Of a stretch of 64,000 nt of DNA, positions 34,585 to 42,464 are shown piece after piece. The stretch covers positions 620,001-684,000 of the forward strand of contig JACJWR010000001.1 in assembly GCA_020637055.1 (NCBI GenBank). The letters are read 5' to 3'. The notes below the pieces were generated by a model. It searched no databases. It saw only the letters and a list, made by a program, of their open reading frames with translations, and was not told the DNA's origin. A program made the translations under genes and the position numbers. Within the stretch, counting starts at the first letter, position 1. Each line of letters starts with the position of its first letter. The DNA comes from Actinomycetota bacterium. GTDB lineage: Bacteria; Actinomycetota; Actinomycetes; S36-B12; UBA10799.

Positions 34585-34847
34585 TGTGCCGACTCGTCCT
34601 TCGACTGCGCCGCGGCGCGATAGACGTTGCGCCGACGGACCACGTACCAGAGCCCGAGCAGGCCGAGCCCGGCGCCCACAGCGCAGACCCAGAGCCACCA
34701 ACTCGCGTCCGCTTCGGCGAGCGGTTCGCGGAAGAAGACGAGCAACACCAGCCCGGCGACGGCCCACAGCACGGTGCCGATGGCGACTGCCGTGACACCG
34801 TCCGCGTCCACCGGTCGGGTCGCGAGGTCGTCGTCGGAGGTCTGCAC
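34581..34847 (-). CDS. DUF2530 domain membrane protein
   Basis: An 88-residue protein with two membrane helices: about 20-38 (VAIGTVLWAVAGLVLLVFF) and 49-67 (WWLWVCAVGAGLGLLGLWY), followed by a basic VVRRRNVYRAAAQSK. The motif DADGVTAVAIGTVLWAV is the DUF2530 signature. Function unknown. First gene of the DUF2530-DUF3027-lipoprotein operon; ATG 34847. The 69 bases upstream hold the promoter region shared with the small plus-strand frame at 34917. Confidence 0.88.
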   Translation of the reverse strand: MQTSDDDLATRPVDADGVTAVAIGTVLWAVAGLVLLVFFREPLAEADASWWLWVCAVGAGLGLLGLWYVVRRRNVYRAAAQSKDESAQ

Positions 34848-34916
34848 AGGCCCAGGCTACCGGAGGCTCCGGCGCTCGCGCCCGGCGCTTGTGGTTGAGG
34901 GCGTTACTGTGCTCTG

Positions 34917-35003
34917 GTGGATCCGAAGACGCGCCGCTTGATCACCCTCGCAGTGCTCATCGGCCTGGTTCTGGTGGCGGTAGCGGCTGCCCTCGTCTCC
35001 TAG
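34917..35003 (+). CDS. 28-residue single-helix membrane microprotein
   Basis: A short frame GTG 34917 to TAG 35001-35003 encodes MDPKTRRLITLAVLIGLVLV followed by AVAAALVS: a basic N-terminus and one hydrophobic helix, like known small actinobacterial membrane proteins. No SD is present, but TACTGT at 34905-34910 could be a -10 for leaderless translation. It overlaps the 3' end of the XRE gene on the other strand by 47 bases. The open frame and clean helix pattern support it; conservation would need checking. Confidence 0.5.
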   Translation: MDPKTRRLITLAVLIGLVLVAVAAALVS

Positions 35004-35241
35004 CGATCGCGGCCGCCTCCCGCTCCAACTCGCCGATTGTCACGTGCAGTTCATCGGTGATCCGCCAGAGCCGGTCGATGGTCACCGCGTGCACACCGTT
35101 CTCCAGCCGACCGACCGATTTCCGATCCCAACCGACCCGGTCCGCGAGGTCCTCCTGCGACAGACCGAGTTCCTTGCGCCGCTGCAACACCGCCTGGCCG
35201 AGGAAGTACCGGCGCCGCTGCGCAGGGTAGTCGTCGGCCAC
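34957..35241 (-). CDS. XRE-family helix-turn-helix regulator
   Basis: A 94-residue DNA-binding protein: VADDYPAQRRRYFLGQAVLQ, then the helix-turn-helix QRRKELGLSQEDLADRVGWD-RKSVGRLENG, ending in a short coiled-coil-like helix IGELEREAAAIARRR. GTG 35241 is chosen; the frame is open further upstream but reads through a low-complexity region of another gene. A perfect palindrome 35 bases upstream is its likely operator. The target genes are unknown; autoregulation is likely. Confidence 0.75.
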   Translation of the reverse strand: MADDYPAQRRRYFLGQAVLQRRKELGLSQEDLADRVGWDRKSVGRLENGVHAVTIDRLWRITDELHVTIGELEREAAAIARRRGQPLPPPEPGR

Positions 35242-35275
35242 GCAACGAACTTGGTGCCGATCATCGCCGGCGTCA

Positions 35276-35291
35276 GTACCAGCCTTGGTAC
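35276..35291. promoter_or_regulatory. Candidate XRE operator palindrome
   Basis: GTACCA-GCCT-TGGTAC is a perfect palindrome with a 4-base spacer. It ends 35 bases before the GTG of the XRE gene. A related half-site, TTGGTGCC, lies at about 35251-35258 between the palindrome and the start. This layout fits an autoregulated XRE promoter. Confidence 0.45.
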
Positions 35292-35323
35292 ATTTCGCCT
35301 GCCCCGGGGGCCGGACGTCCCAC

Positions 35324-35782
35324 TCAGTTGGCGTCGGTTCCGACCCCGCCGCCCGGACTCGCCGTCGGGCTTTCCAGTGGCGGCGGTGCGGTGGTGGGGC
35401 TCTCGGTGGGCGTCGTCGTGGGCGATGCCGTCGGGCTTCCGGTGGGCGACTCGGTCGGCGACGGGCTGCCGGAGGGGGAGACGCTGCCGGTCGGCGACGG
35501 ACTTGCCGACGGTGAACCGGTCTCGGTGGCTGAGGGCGTCGGCGCGGTGGACTCCGCCGTGGACTCTGCCACCGACGGCAAGGTCGTGGGGAACTGCTGC
35601 GGCGCCGGTGCATCCGAACCGGCAGACGTCAAGGTGATCATAGTTCCGAGTGCCAAGCCTGCCACCGCGAGTACCGCGATGAGCCCGAAGATGCGACCAG
35701 CCTTGGTCGCCTCCCGGCCAGATCCGTCGTCGGATCCGACCGGCCGGTCATCCCCGCCTGGTGGCATCGGCGCTGCGGACAT
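35324..35782 (-). CDS. Membrane-anchored Pro/Ser/Thr-rich protein
   Basis: A 152-residue protein: cytoplasmic N-terminus of about 30 residues, one membrane helix (IFGLIAVLAVAGLALGTMI, about 31-50), then an external tail of about 100 residues that is almost all Ser, Thr, Pro, Glu and Ala in loose repeats (SPSASPSPTGSV, SPTESPTGSP). No folded domain is visible. It is likely a wall-spanning, probably glycosylated stalk. Weak coding evidence because low-complexity GC-rich frames can be spurious, but the membrane helix and the start are convincing. Confidence 0.65.
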   Translation of the reverse strand: MSAAPMPPGGDDRPVGSDDGSGREATKAGRIFGLIAVLAVAGLALGTMITLTSAGSDAPAPQQFPTTLPSVAESTAESTAPTPSATETGSPSASPSPTGSVSPSGSPSPTESPTGSPTASPTTTPTESPTTAPPPLESPTASPGGGVGTDAN

Positions 35783-35838
35783 GACGCCAGGCTAGGCCCG
35801 AACGGTCGTTCCTGTCCGGCGGTCCTGCGCGTTGCCCG

Positions 35839-36960
35839 CTACAGCCTCTCGACCACGTAGTCGATGCTGGACGTGAGCGCCGAGACATCGTCCGGGTCGA
35901 TGGCCGGGAACATTGCGATGCGCAGTTGGTTGCGGCCGAGTTTGCGGTACGGCTCGGTGTCGACGATGCCGTTGGCCCGCAGCACCTTGGCCACGGCGGC
36001 GGCGTCGACCGAATCGTCGAAGTCGATGGTGCCGATGACCCGGCTCCGCTTCGCCGGATCCCCGACGTAGGGCGAGGTGTACGACGTCGACTCGGCCCAT
36101 TCGTAGAGCCGGGCAGCCGAGTCCGCCGTGCGGGCCGTCGTCCAGGCCAAGCCACCCTGGGCGTTGAACCAGTCGATTTGTTCGGCCATCAGGAAGATCG
36201 TGGCCAGCGCGGGAGTGTTGTAGGTCTGTTCCAGCCGGGAATTCGACACGGCGGTGGCCAGGTTGAGGAACTCCGGAGTCCAGCGCCCGCTCGCGGTGAT
36301 CTCCTCGACCCGTGCCAAGGCGGCCGGGCTCATCAGCGCGAACCACAAGCCACCGTCGGAGGCGAAGCATTTCTGGGGCGCGAAGTAGTAGACGTCGGTG
36401 TCGGCGATGTCGATCGGCAGGCCGCCCGCCGCCGACGTGGCATCCACCAGCAGCAGCGCGTCGGGGTCGGCGCCGTCCGGTTTCCGCGGTGTGATCGCCA
36501 CTCCGGTGGAGGTTTCGTTGTGCGGCGTCGCGTAGACATCCACGGACTCCTCCGCGGCGAAGTCCGGCGCGTCACCGGGATCGGAGGTGATGATGGTCGG
36601 CTCGCCGAGGTGTGGCGCGATCTTGGCCGCCTTGGCGAATTTCGAGCCGAACTCGCCGAAGGAGAGGAACTGGGCGCGATCCCGAATCAGGCCGAACGTC
36701 GCGATGTCCCAGAAGGCCGTCGCGCCACCGTTGCCGAGCACCACCTCGTAGCCGTCGGGCAACTCGAACAACGTCGCAAGGCCTTCCCGGACCCGCTTCA
36801 CCTGATCCTTGACGCCCGGCTTGCGGTGGGAGGTCCCCAGGTAGCTCCCGGAGACCTGTGCGAGGGCATCGACCTGGGCGCCTCGGACCTTGGAGGGTCC
36901 GGCTCCGAAACGGCCGTCGGCGGGCTTGAGGTCTGCGGGGATCGTCAGTGCGTCAGTCAC
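35839..36960 (-). CDS. serC: Phosphoserine aminotransferase
   Basis: A 373-residue PLP enzyme of serine (and pyridoxal phosphate) synthesis: 3-phosphohydroxypyruvate plus glutamate to phosphoserine. Landmarks: GAGPSKVRGAQVDALA near the start, VVLGNGGATAFWD, SAAGGLPIDIADTDVYYFAP-QKCFASDGGLW with the PLP lysine in QKCF (about 203), and NQLRIAMFPAIDPDDVSAL near the end. It is the actinobacterial SerC type. ATG 36960. It lies just after citrate synthase on the same strand with a 9-base gap. Confidence 0.95.
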   Translation of the reverse strand: MTDALTIPADLKPADGRFGAGPSKVRGAQVDALAQVSGSYLGTSHRKPGVKDQVKRVREGLATLFELPDGYEVVLGNGGATAFWDIATFGLIRDRAQFLSFGEFGSKFAKAAKIAPHLGEPTIITSDPGDAPDFAAEESVDVYATPHNETSTGVAITPRKPDGADPDALLLVDATSAAGGLPIDIADTDVYYFAPQKCFASDGGLWFALMSPAALARVEEITASGRWTPEFLNLATAVSNSRLEQTYNTPALATIFLMAEQIDWFNAQGGLAWTTARTADSAARLYEWAESTSYTSPYVGDPAKRSRVIGTIDFDDSVDAAAVAKVLRANGIVDTEPYRKLGRNQLRIAMFPAIDPDDVSALTSSIDYVVERL

Positions 36961-36969
36961 CCCTCCAGG

Positions 36970-38106
36970 CTAGTCGCCGGACTCGGCCGGGACGTATCCG
37001 GAGGGGGCGATCTTCAGCGGATCCCAGCCCTGCACCTGTTCGGGCTTGCGCGGGCCCGGACCGATGTAGCGGGCACTCGGGCGGATGAGACGGCCGGTGC
37101 GCTTCTGCTCCAGCACGTGCGCGCTCCAGCCCGCGAGTCGGGCGCAGGTGAACATGGACGTGAACATGTGGGGCGGCACCTCGGCGTAGTCGAGCACGAT
37201 CGCGGCCCAGAACTCCACGTTGGTCTCGAGCACCCGGTCGGGACGGCGCTCCCGCAACTGGGCCAGCGCCGCCTGCTCCAGTGCTTCCGCCACCTCGTAG
37301 CGGGGGGCGTCGAGTTCCTTCGCGGTGCGGCGCAGGACTTTCGCGCGCGGGTCCTGGGCCCGGTACACCCGGTGCCCGAAGCCCATCAGCCGCTGGCCGG
37401 AGTCGAGCACGTTGCGGACATAGCCGTCGGCGTCGCCGGTGCGCTCGATCTCCTCGATCATCCCCAACACACGCGACGGTGCCCCGCCGTGCAACGGTCC
37501 GCTCATCGCCCCGATCGCGCCCGAGATGGCCGCCGGGACGTCGGCCCCGGTCGACGCGATGACCCGGGCCGTGAAGGTGGAGGCGTTCATGCCGTGCTCG
37601 GCGGCGGAAGTGAAGTAGGCGTCCACCGCCTGGACGTGTTTCGGGTCCGGCTCGCCGCGCCAGCGGACCATGAACCGCTCCACGATCGTGGTGGCCTCGT
37701 CGATGCGGGCCTGCGGCACCATAGGTTGGCCCACGCCGCGGGCCGCTTGGGCAACGAACGACATCGCCATCACAGATACCCGGGCGAGGTCTTCCTCGGC
37801 CTGGTTGTCGTCGATGTCGAGCAGCGGACGAAGGCCCCAGGCAGGCGCCAGCATCGCGATGGCCGACTGCACGTCGACGCGCACGTCGCCGGAGTGCACC
37901 GGGATGGGGAACGGTTCGGCCGGGGTGGGGCCGGCGGTGAACGAGTTGTTGACCAGCAGACTCCACACGTTGGCGAACGAGACCCGCCCGACCAGGTCTT
38001 CGATGTCCACTCCGCGGTAGCGAAGTGCGCTGCCCTCCTTGTCCGGTTCCGCGATCTCGGTCTCGAACGCGATTACGCCTTCCAGGCCAGGTACGAAGTC
38101 GGACAT
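36970..38106 (-). CDS. Citrate synthase
   Basis: A 378-residue type-II-like dimeric citrate synthase (or 2-methylcitrate synthase; both use this fold). Catalytic and substrate residues: HGMNASTFTARVIASTGAD, GGAPSRVLGMIEE, GFGHRVYRAQDPRAKVL (His and Asp) and the acetyl-CoA end RPSARYIGPGPRKPEQ. It condenses oxaloacetate with acetyl-CoA in the TCA cycle. Gene order serC-citrate synthase-pdxH follows mycobacteria, where this is the citA locus. ATG 38106. It runs opposite to pdxH. Confidence 0.93.
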   Translation of the reverse strand: MSDFVPGLEGVIAFETEIAEPDKEGSALRYRGVDIEDLVGRVSFANVWSLLVNNSFTAGPTPAEPFPIPVHSGDVRVDVQSAIAMLAPAWGLRPLLDIDDNQAEEDLARVSVMAMSFVAQAARGVGQPMVPQARIDEATTIVERFMVRWRGEPDPKHVQAVDAYFTSAAEHGMNASTFTARVIASTGADVPAAISGAIGAMSGPLHGGAPSRVLGMIEEIERTGDADGYVRNVLDSGQRLMGFGHRVYRAQDPRAKVLRRTAKELDAPRYEVAEALEQAALAQLRERRPDRVLETNVEFWAAIVLDYAEVPPHMFTSMFTCARLAGWSAHVLEQKRTGRLIRPSARYIGPGPRKPEQVQGWDPLKIAPSGYVPAESGD

Positions 38107-38209
38107 TGGGCCTCCTTGCGAGGTGAGGGAGCGGGATCGCCGCGCTGTTCTGCAAGTGATCCTACCCAGCCGTTTGCAGACGAGGCCGAAACTGGGGAAC
38201 TATGGCCCG

Positions 38210-38890
38210 ATGAGCTTGTGGCAGCCGCCGGATCTCTCGGGCATGCGCGTGTCGTACGAATCGGGCCAACTGCGGCGTGCGGATCTGCACCCGACCCCGC
38301 TGGCCCAATTCCTCAGTTGGCTGCAGGAAGTCACCGACGGCGGACTGCCCGAGCCGAACGCCATGGTGCTCGCGACCGCGGGGGAGGCCACCGGGGTGAC
38401 GGCCCGCACCGTGCTGCTCAAGGGTGCCGATCCGCGCGGCTTCTCCTTCTTCACCAACTACTCCTCCCGCAAGGCCAAAGCGTTGGCCGAACGTCCTCAG
38501 GCATCGCTGGTCTTCCCGTGGTTCGCCTTCCATCGGCAGGTGACGGTGATCGGCACGGTCGAGAAGTTGCCGGCGGAGGAATCCGCCAACTACTTCCGCA
38601 GCCGCCCCCGGGGTTCGCAGCTCGCCGCCTGGGCTTCGCGACAGTCCGAGCCGATCGCGGATCGACGCGAGATGGAGCAGCGGTTGCAGGAACTGCAACG
38701 CAGGTGGCCCGATGACACCGAGGTGCCGATTCCCGATTTCTGGGGCGGCTACCTGGTGATCGCTTCGTCGGTGGAGTTCTGGCACGGCCGGGTCTCGCGG
38801 ATGCATGACCGGTTGCGGTACGAGGCGCGCGACGAGGTCGCTTCGCTGGACGACCCTGCCCTGTGGCGGATACAGCGCTACGCACCGTGA
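38210..38890 (+). CDS. pdxH: Pyridoxamine 5'-phosphate oxidase
   Basis: A 226-residue FMN enzyme that oxidises PNP/PMP to PLP. Family blocks in order: VSYESGQLRRADLHPTPLAQ, TARTVLLKGADPRGFSFFTN, SRKAKALAERPQASLVFPW, ESANYFRSRPRGSQLAAWASRQSEP and the C-terminal FWHGRVSRMHDRLRYE. The PLP it makes is the cofactor of SerC and ThrC nearby. ATG 38210 gives the family length; upstream in-frame codons overlap the citrate synthase promoter region. Confidence 0.95.
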   Translation: MSLWQPPDLSGMRVSYESGQLRRADLHPTPLAQFLSWLQEVTDGGLPEPNAMVLATAGEATGVTARTVLLKGADPRGFSFFTNYSSRKAKALAERPQASLVFPWFAFHRQVTVIGTVEKLPAEESANYFRSRPRGSQLAAWASRQSEPIADRREMEQRLQELQRRWPDDTEVPIPDFWGGYLVIASSVEFWHGRVSRMHDRLRYEARDEVASLDDPALWRIQRYAP

Positions 38891-38945
38891 CCGGCGGCGT
38901 GGCGGCGGCCGCTGCCCGCCCGCCGCGTGGGAGACTGACCGGATC

Positions 38946-39743
38946 ATGGTTCGCACCTCTGCTCCGCCCGCCGACACCACAACTGTGCTGTCGGTCCTCT
39001 CCCTCAAGGGTGGTGTCGGCAAGACCTCGCTGGTACTCGGCCTGGCCGGTGCGGCCGAGGCACGTGGCATCCCGACGTTGGTGGTCGACCTGGATCCGCA
39101 GGCCAATGCCACGTCGGCTCTCGATCCGGTGGCGGCGCCCTATTCCGTCTCAGACGTCCTCCACGACGCCCGGCCGGGTGTGGCCACGGAGGCGATCGTG
39201 GCTTCGTGCTGGGGTCCGGATGTGCAGCTGATCCCATCCGAACGGGCCCTCGAACATCGCGCGGCCGAGACCGCACCGGGCTCGGAACGTCGGTTGCGCA
39301 CCACCCTGCTCGGCGTGACGTCGAGTTATCGGTTGGTCCTCATCGACTGCCCCCCGAACCTCGGTGAATTGACCCGGAACGCCCTCTATGCCTCGGACCG
39401 CGCGCTGGTGGTGACAGAACCCTCCTTCTTCGCCGTGCAGAGCGCGGCCCAGGCGGTCGACGCCATCGAAGTGGCGCGCAACTCCGGGCACGAGGAACTC
39501 GCCCTGATGGGGATCATCGCCACCCGCGTGCGCCCACGTTTCGCCGAACACAAGTACCGCCTCGCCGAGTTGCGGGAAGCGTTCGGCGACGCGGTGTTGC
39601 CGCCGATTCCGGATCGAACCGCGATCCAGCAGGCCCAGGGCGCGTGCGTCCCGGTTCAACGCTGGCGCAGCGCGTCGGGCAAGGCGGCCAGTGACGCTTT
39701 TGATGTACTGCTCGATGAGGCGCTCGCGCCAGTGAGACGATGA
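38946..39743 (+). CDS. ParA/MinD-family ATPase
   Basis: A 265-residue deviant-Walker ATPase: VLSLKGGVGKTSLVLGLAG (KGGVGKT at 21-27), switch I-like DLDPQANATSALDP and switch II-like VLIDCPPNLGELTRNA. Such proteins bind DNA in the ATP form and, with a partner that stimulates hydrolysis, position DNA or large cargo. It is not next to parS/ParB or an origin, and the partner is a small basic protein 12 bases downstream. So it may partition a plasmid-type element, or position another cargo. ATG 38946 has GGGAGAC some bases upstream. Confidence 0.88.
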   Translation: MVRTSAPPADTTTVLSVLSLKGGVGKTSLVLGLAGAAEARGIPTLVVDLDPQANATSALDPVAAPYSVSDVLHDARPGVATEAIVASCWGPDVQLIPSERALEHRAAETAPGSERRLRTTLLGVTSSYRLVLIDCPPNLGELTRNALYASDRALVVTEPSFFAVQSAAQAVDAIEVARNSGHEELALMGIIATRVRPRFAEHKYRLAELREAFGDAVLPPIPDRTAIQQAQGACVPVQRWRSASGKAASDAFDVLLDEALAPVRR

Positions 39744-39755
39744 GGAGGTAGGTCG

Positions 39756-40202
39756 ATGGCCCACAATCCGGCACCGCGTCCGGCGCTGAGGAAAGCACCG
39801 GACGCCGGCGTTCACCCTGCCGCACCGGTCGTTGCCCCCGGATCGCCACCTCCGGTGGTCGAGCCGCCGGAGCCGACCCCGATCACCCGGGCGGTTCCGC
39901 CTAGCCGTACGCCCCGGCCGGCGCACCTGCGACCGGTGGTGGGACTGGGTGGATCGACCTCCGACGCAATCCGACCCGCCCCCGAGAAGGGCGAGAAGAA
40001 GGCCTCGAAGTCGGCGAAGGGGCTCTCCGCCAAGCAGCGGAAGAAACTCGAGAAGAAGGCGCGCAAGCGCCATCAGCGTCGCGTCAGCCTGCAGGTGGAA
40101 GTCCCCAAAGAGGTCCGCACCAAACTGCGCAAGAACGCCAAGGCTCGAGGCACCAGTGTGGACGACGTCGTGACCGCGGTGCTCGAAGGCTGGCTCGAGT
40201 AG
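39756..40202 (+). CDS. Basic ribbon-helix-helix-like partner of ParA
   Basis: A 148-residue protein. Residues 1-75 are Pro-rich and disordered, 76-105 are Lys-rich (EKGEKKASKSAKGLSAKQRK, KKLEKKARKRHQRR), and 106-148 (VSLQVEVPKEVRTKLRKNAK followed by ARGTSVDDVVTAVLEGWLE) have the strand-helix-helix pattern of ribbon-helix-helix DNA-binding proteins. GGAGG precedes ATG 39756. It is coupled to the ParA gene and could be its ParG/McdB-like stimulator. The basic tail suits binding DNA, RNA or a condensate. Specific role unknown. Confidence 0.7.
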   Translation: MAHNPAPRPALRKAPDAGVHPAAPVVAPGSPPPVVEPPEPTPITRAVPPSRTPRPAHLRPVVGLGGSTSDAIRPAPEKGEKKASKSAKGLSAKQRKKLEKKARKRHQRRVSLQVEVPKEVRTKLRKNAKARGTSVDDVVTAVLEGWLE

Positions 40203-40220
40203 GGCTGACCGGCCGCGAGT

Positions 40221-41681
40221 TCAGGAGTCCTCGGCCGCCGTACGCATCTGTCGGTGGCGATCCAGGGCAGCGAGCCTTTCCGCGGCGTGATCCACGATTC
40301 GCGGTGGGTAGTCCGGCGCCAACAGGGGATGCAACCACGGCTCGTGAGCCGCCGAACCCGGTAGGCCGCGCAGTTCCGGCACGTAGCGGCGCACGTAGTC
40401 GCCGTCGGGGTCGAATCTCTTCCCCTGGCTGACCGGGTTGAAGATCCGGTGGAAGGGTGCGGCGTCGGTTCCGCAGCCGGCGGTCCACTGCCACCCGGCA
40501 GCGTTGCTGGCCAGGTCCCCGTCGCGCAGCCGCGACATGAACCACCGGGCTCCCCGCCACCACGGCAGGTGGAGATCCTTCACCAGGAACGACGCCACCA
40601 CCATGCGCACCCGGTTGTGCATCCAGCCCTCGTAGAGCAACTGGCGCATCCCGGCGTCGACAAACGGAAAGCCGGTGCGCCCTTCGCACCACGCCTCGAA
40701 GTCGGCGTCGGCGGTAGGGCCGTTGCGGTACACCATGTGGTCGTCGAATCTGCGGTCCAGCGAACTGGTCGCGGAGCGCGGATGGTGCCACAGGACGTCG
40801 GCGTAGAACTCGCGGAAGGCGATCTCGCGTCGGAACGCCTCGGCCCCCGGGGCATCTCCGAACCTGCTCAAGTCGCGCAGGAGCGTGCGTGGGTGGATCT
40901 CGCCGAAACGCAAGTGCGCGCTCAGCCGGGAGGTTCCGGCGAGGTCGGCTCGATCGCGCAACGTGGCGTAGTCGGCAAGATCGCCGCTGCAGAAGTCGGC
41001 CCAGCGGCGCAGGGCCGCGGCCTCGCCGACTCCTTCGGGTCCGGTGGTGGGTTCCGGGCAGTCGAGATGTGCCACATGGCGGAGCAACCCGGCAGAACCC
41101 AGGCCGGGAAGCCGGATCCACCCGACCTCGGGAACGTCGGGGGGTGAGCCGATCGGTCGGTCCGGCCCGACCGGCGATCCTGGCGGCGGCGGCCAGCCGT
41201 GGTCCCGCCACGCCCGATAGAAAGGTGTGAAGACTCGATAGGGGGTGCCGTCGGCTTTGGTGACCCGTCCCGGGCTGATTGCGTACGACGAGCCGGTCGC
41301 GACCAATCGCCGCCCGCCGCGGTCCAGCGCGGCGGCGACGTCGGCATCCCGCCGGCGGCCGTACGGCGCGCAGTCTGCGCTGATGTGCACCTCAGTGGCG
41401 CCCACCTCGGCTGCGACTTCGCCCACCACCGAGGCGGGATCGCCCGCTCTGACCAGCAAGGCGCCAGCCATCGAGCGGTCCAGCGCTTCGACGGCTGCGG
41501 CCAATCTGCGACTCCGGGCCGACTGGGAGAGCAACATGGGGTCTGCGACGAACAGGCCGACGACGCCGCCGGCGCCTTCAGCGGCGCGGACCAAGGCAGG
41601 CAGGTCACCCAGTCGCAGATCCCGCCGGAACCACATGATCCGGGGGCGCCCGCCCGACACTCCGGGCTCGACCTCGGTCAC
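40221..41681 (-). CDS. Deoxyribodipyrimidine photo-lyase (CPD photolyase)
   Basis: A 486-residue light-driven DNA repair enzyme splitting pyrimidine dimers. N-terminal antenna domain opens IMWFRRDLRLGDLPALV. The FAD-binding C-terminal domain shows SRLSAHLRFGEIHPRTL, WREF-like AFREFYADVLWHHP, FPFVDAGMRQLLYEGWMHNR, VKDLHLPWWRGARWFMSRL, ASNAAGWQWTAGCGTDAAP and FNPVSQGKRFDPDGDYVRR. GTG 41681 overlaps the DtxR stop (GTGA). Class I CPD type is suggested by the motifs; a cryptochrome-like role cannot be excluded. Operon with the DtxR-type gene. Confidence 0.93.
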   Translation of the reverse strand: MTEVEPGVSGGRPRIMWFRRDLRLGDLPALVRAAEGAGGVVGLFVADPMLLSQSARSRRLAAAVEALDRSMAGALLVRAGDPASVVGEVAAEVGATEVHISADCAPYGRRRDADVAAALDRGGRRLVATGSSYAISPGRVTKADGTPYRVFTPFYRAWRDHGWPPPPGSPVGPDRPIGSPPDVPEVGWIRLPGLGSAGLLRHVAHLDCPEPTTGPEGVGEAAALRRWADFCSGDLADYATLRDRADLAGTSRLSAHLRFGEIHPRTLLRDLSRFGDAPGAEAFRREIAFREFYADVLWHHPRSATSSLDRRFDDHMVYRNGPTADADFEAWCEGRTGFPFVDAGMRQLLYEGWMHNRVRMVVASFLVKDLHLPWWRGARWFMSRLRDGDLASNAAGWQWTAGCGTDAAPFHRIFNPVSQGKRFDPDGDYVRRYVPELRGLPGSAAHEPWLHPLLAPDYPPRIVDHAAERLAALDRHRQMRTAAEDS

Positions 41682-42367
41682 TGCGCCACGGACTCCACCA
41701 CGATCAACTCGGCTGCCCAGCGGGGTAGCGCCACCACACGCCCGTCGCACTCGACGCTGACCTCATCGTCGCGGTCGCCATCCCACACGTCGACAACCAC
41801 TTGGGGGCGTATCCCCGCCGAGTCGAGCACGGACATCACGTCCGCGTCGCCCTGCACCTGTTCGGCGATTCGCTGTACCCGGACCGTGCGAGGTCGGGAG
41901 TGGGTCTGTCCGCTCAAGGGCAGCCACTCACCGGCTTCGGGTTCGGTGTCGCCCAGTTCGGCGAGGCCGGGGATGGGGTTGCCGAACGGCGACCGGTCGG
42001 GGTGCCCGAGCAATCCGACCAACCGGCGTTCCACTTCGTCGCTCATCACGTGTTCCCAGCGGCAGGCCTCGTCGTGCACCAGCGGCCACGGCAGACCGAT
42101 GACGTCCACCAGCAGGCACTCGGCCAGTCGGTGTTTACGCATCACCCGCACCGCGCGGTCGTGACCCGCGGGCGTGAAAGCCACGCTGCGATCCGGCAAC
42201 AGGGTGACGAGGCCGTCGCGCTCCATCCGGGCCACCGTCTGCGACACCGTGGGTCCGGACTGGCCGAGCCGTTCGGCGATCCGAGCGCGCAGTGGCGGTG
42301 TGCCTTCCTCCGACAATTCGAATAGGGTCCGGAGGTACATCTCGGTGGTGTCGATCAGGTCGCTCAT
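41678..42367 (-). CDS. DtxR/MntR-family metal-dependent regulator
   Basis: A 229-residue repressor: N-terminal winged helix (TTEMYLRTLFELSEEGTPPL-RARIAERLGQSGPTVSQTVARM), metal-binding dimerisation region (AECLLVDVIGLPWPLVHDEA with Glu/Cys/His-type ligands), ending in an SH3-like C-terminal domain (about 150-229). It senses Fe2+ or Mn2+ and represses metal-uptake genes. ATG 42367; the frame upstream is an artefact. Divergent from an SDR gene and coupled to the photolyase gene. I see no clear DtxR-box in 42368-42464. Confidence 0.9.
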   Translation of the reverse strand: MSDLIDTTEMYLRTLFELSEEGTPPLRARIAERLGQSGPTVSQTVARMERDGLVTLLPDRSVAFTPAGHDRAVRVMRKHRLAECLLVDVIGLPWPLVHDEACRWEHVMSDEVERRLVGLLGHPDRSPFGNPIPGLAELGDTEPEAGEWLPLSGQTHSRPRTVRVQRIAEQVQGDADVMSVLDSAGIRPQVVVDVWDGDRDDEVSVECDGRVVALPRWAAELIVVESVAQ

Positions 42368-42464
42368 GCCGTGTTGCCATCCTCCATAGTCGTCGGGAGC
42401 AACGGTAGTCGTAGTCTGCTCGGCGGGCCTGCCATAACCGAATCCTGAATCGTCCCATGGGAGC

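Noticed and set aside
35242..35613. Longer version of the XRE protein reaching upstream to 35613
   Set aside because: The extension is Arg/Pro-rich and antisense-like relative to the Pro/Ser/Thr-rich membrane protein in another frame; the domain and operator fit a start at 35241.
42368..42464. DtxR/MntR operator between divergent genes
   Set aside because: No sequence resembling the known iron or manganese boxes was found in the intergenic bases.
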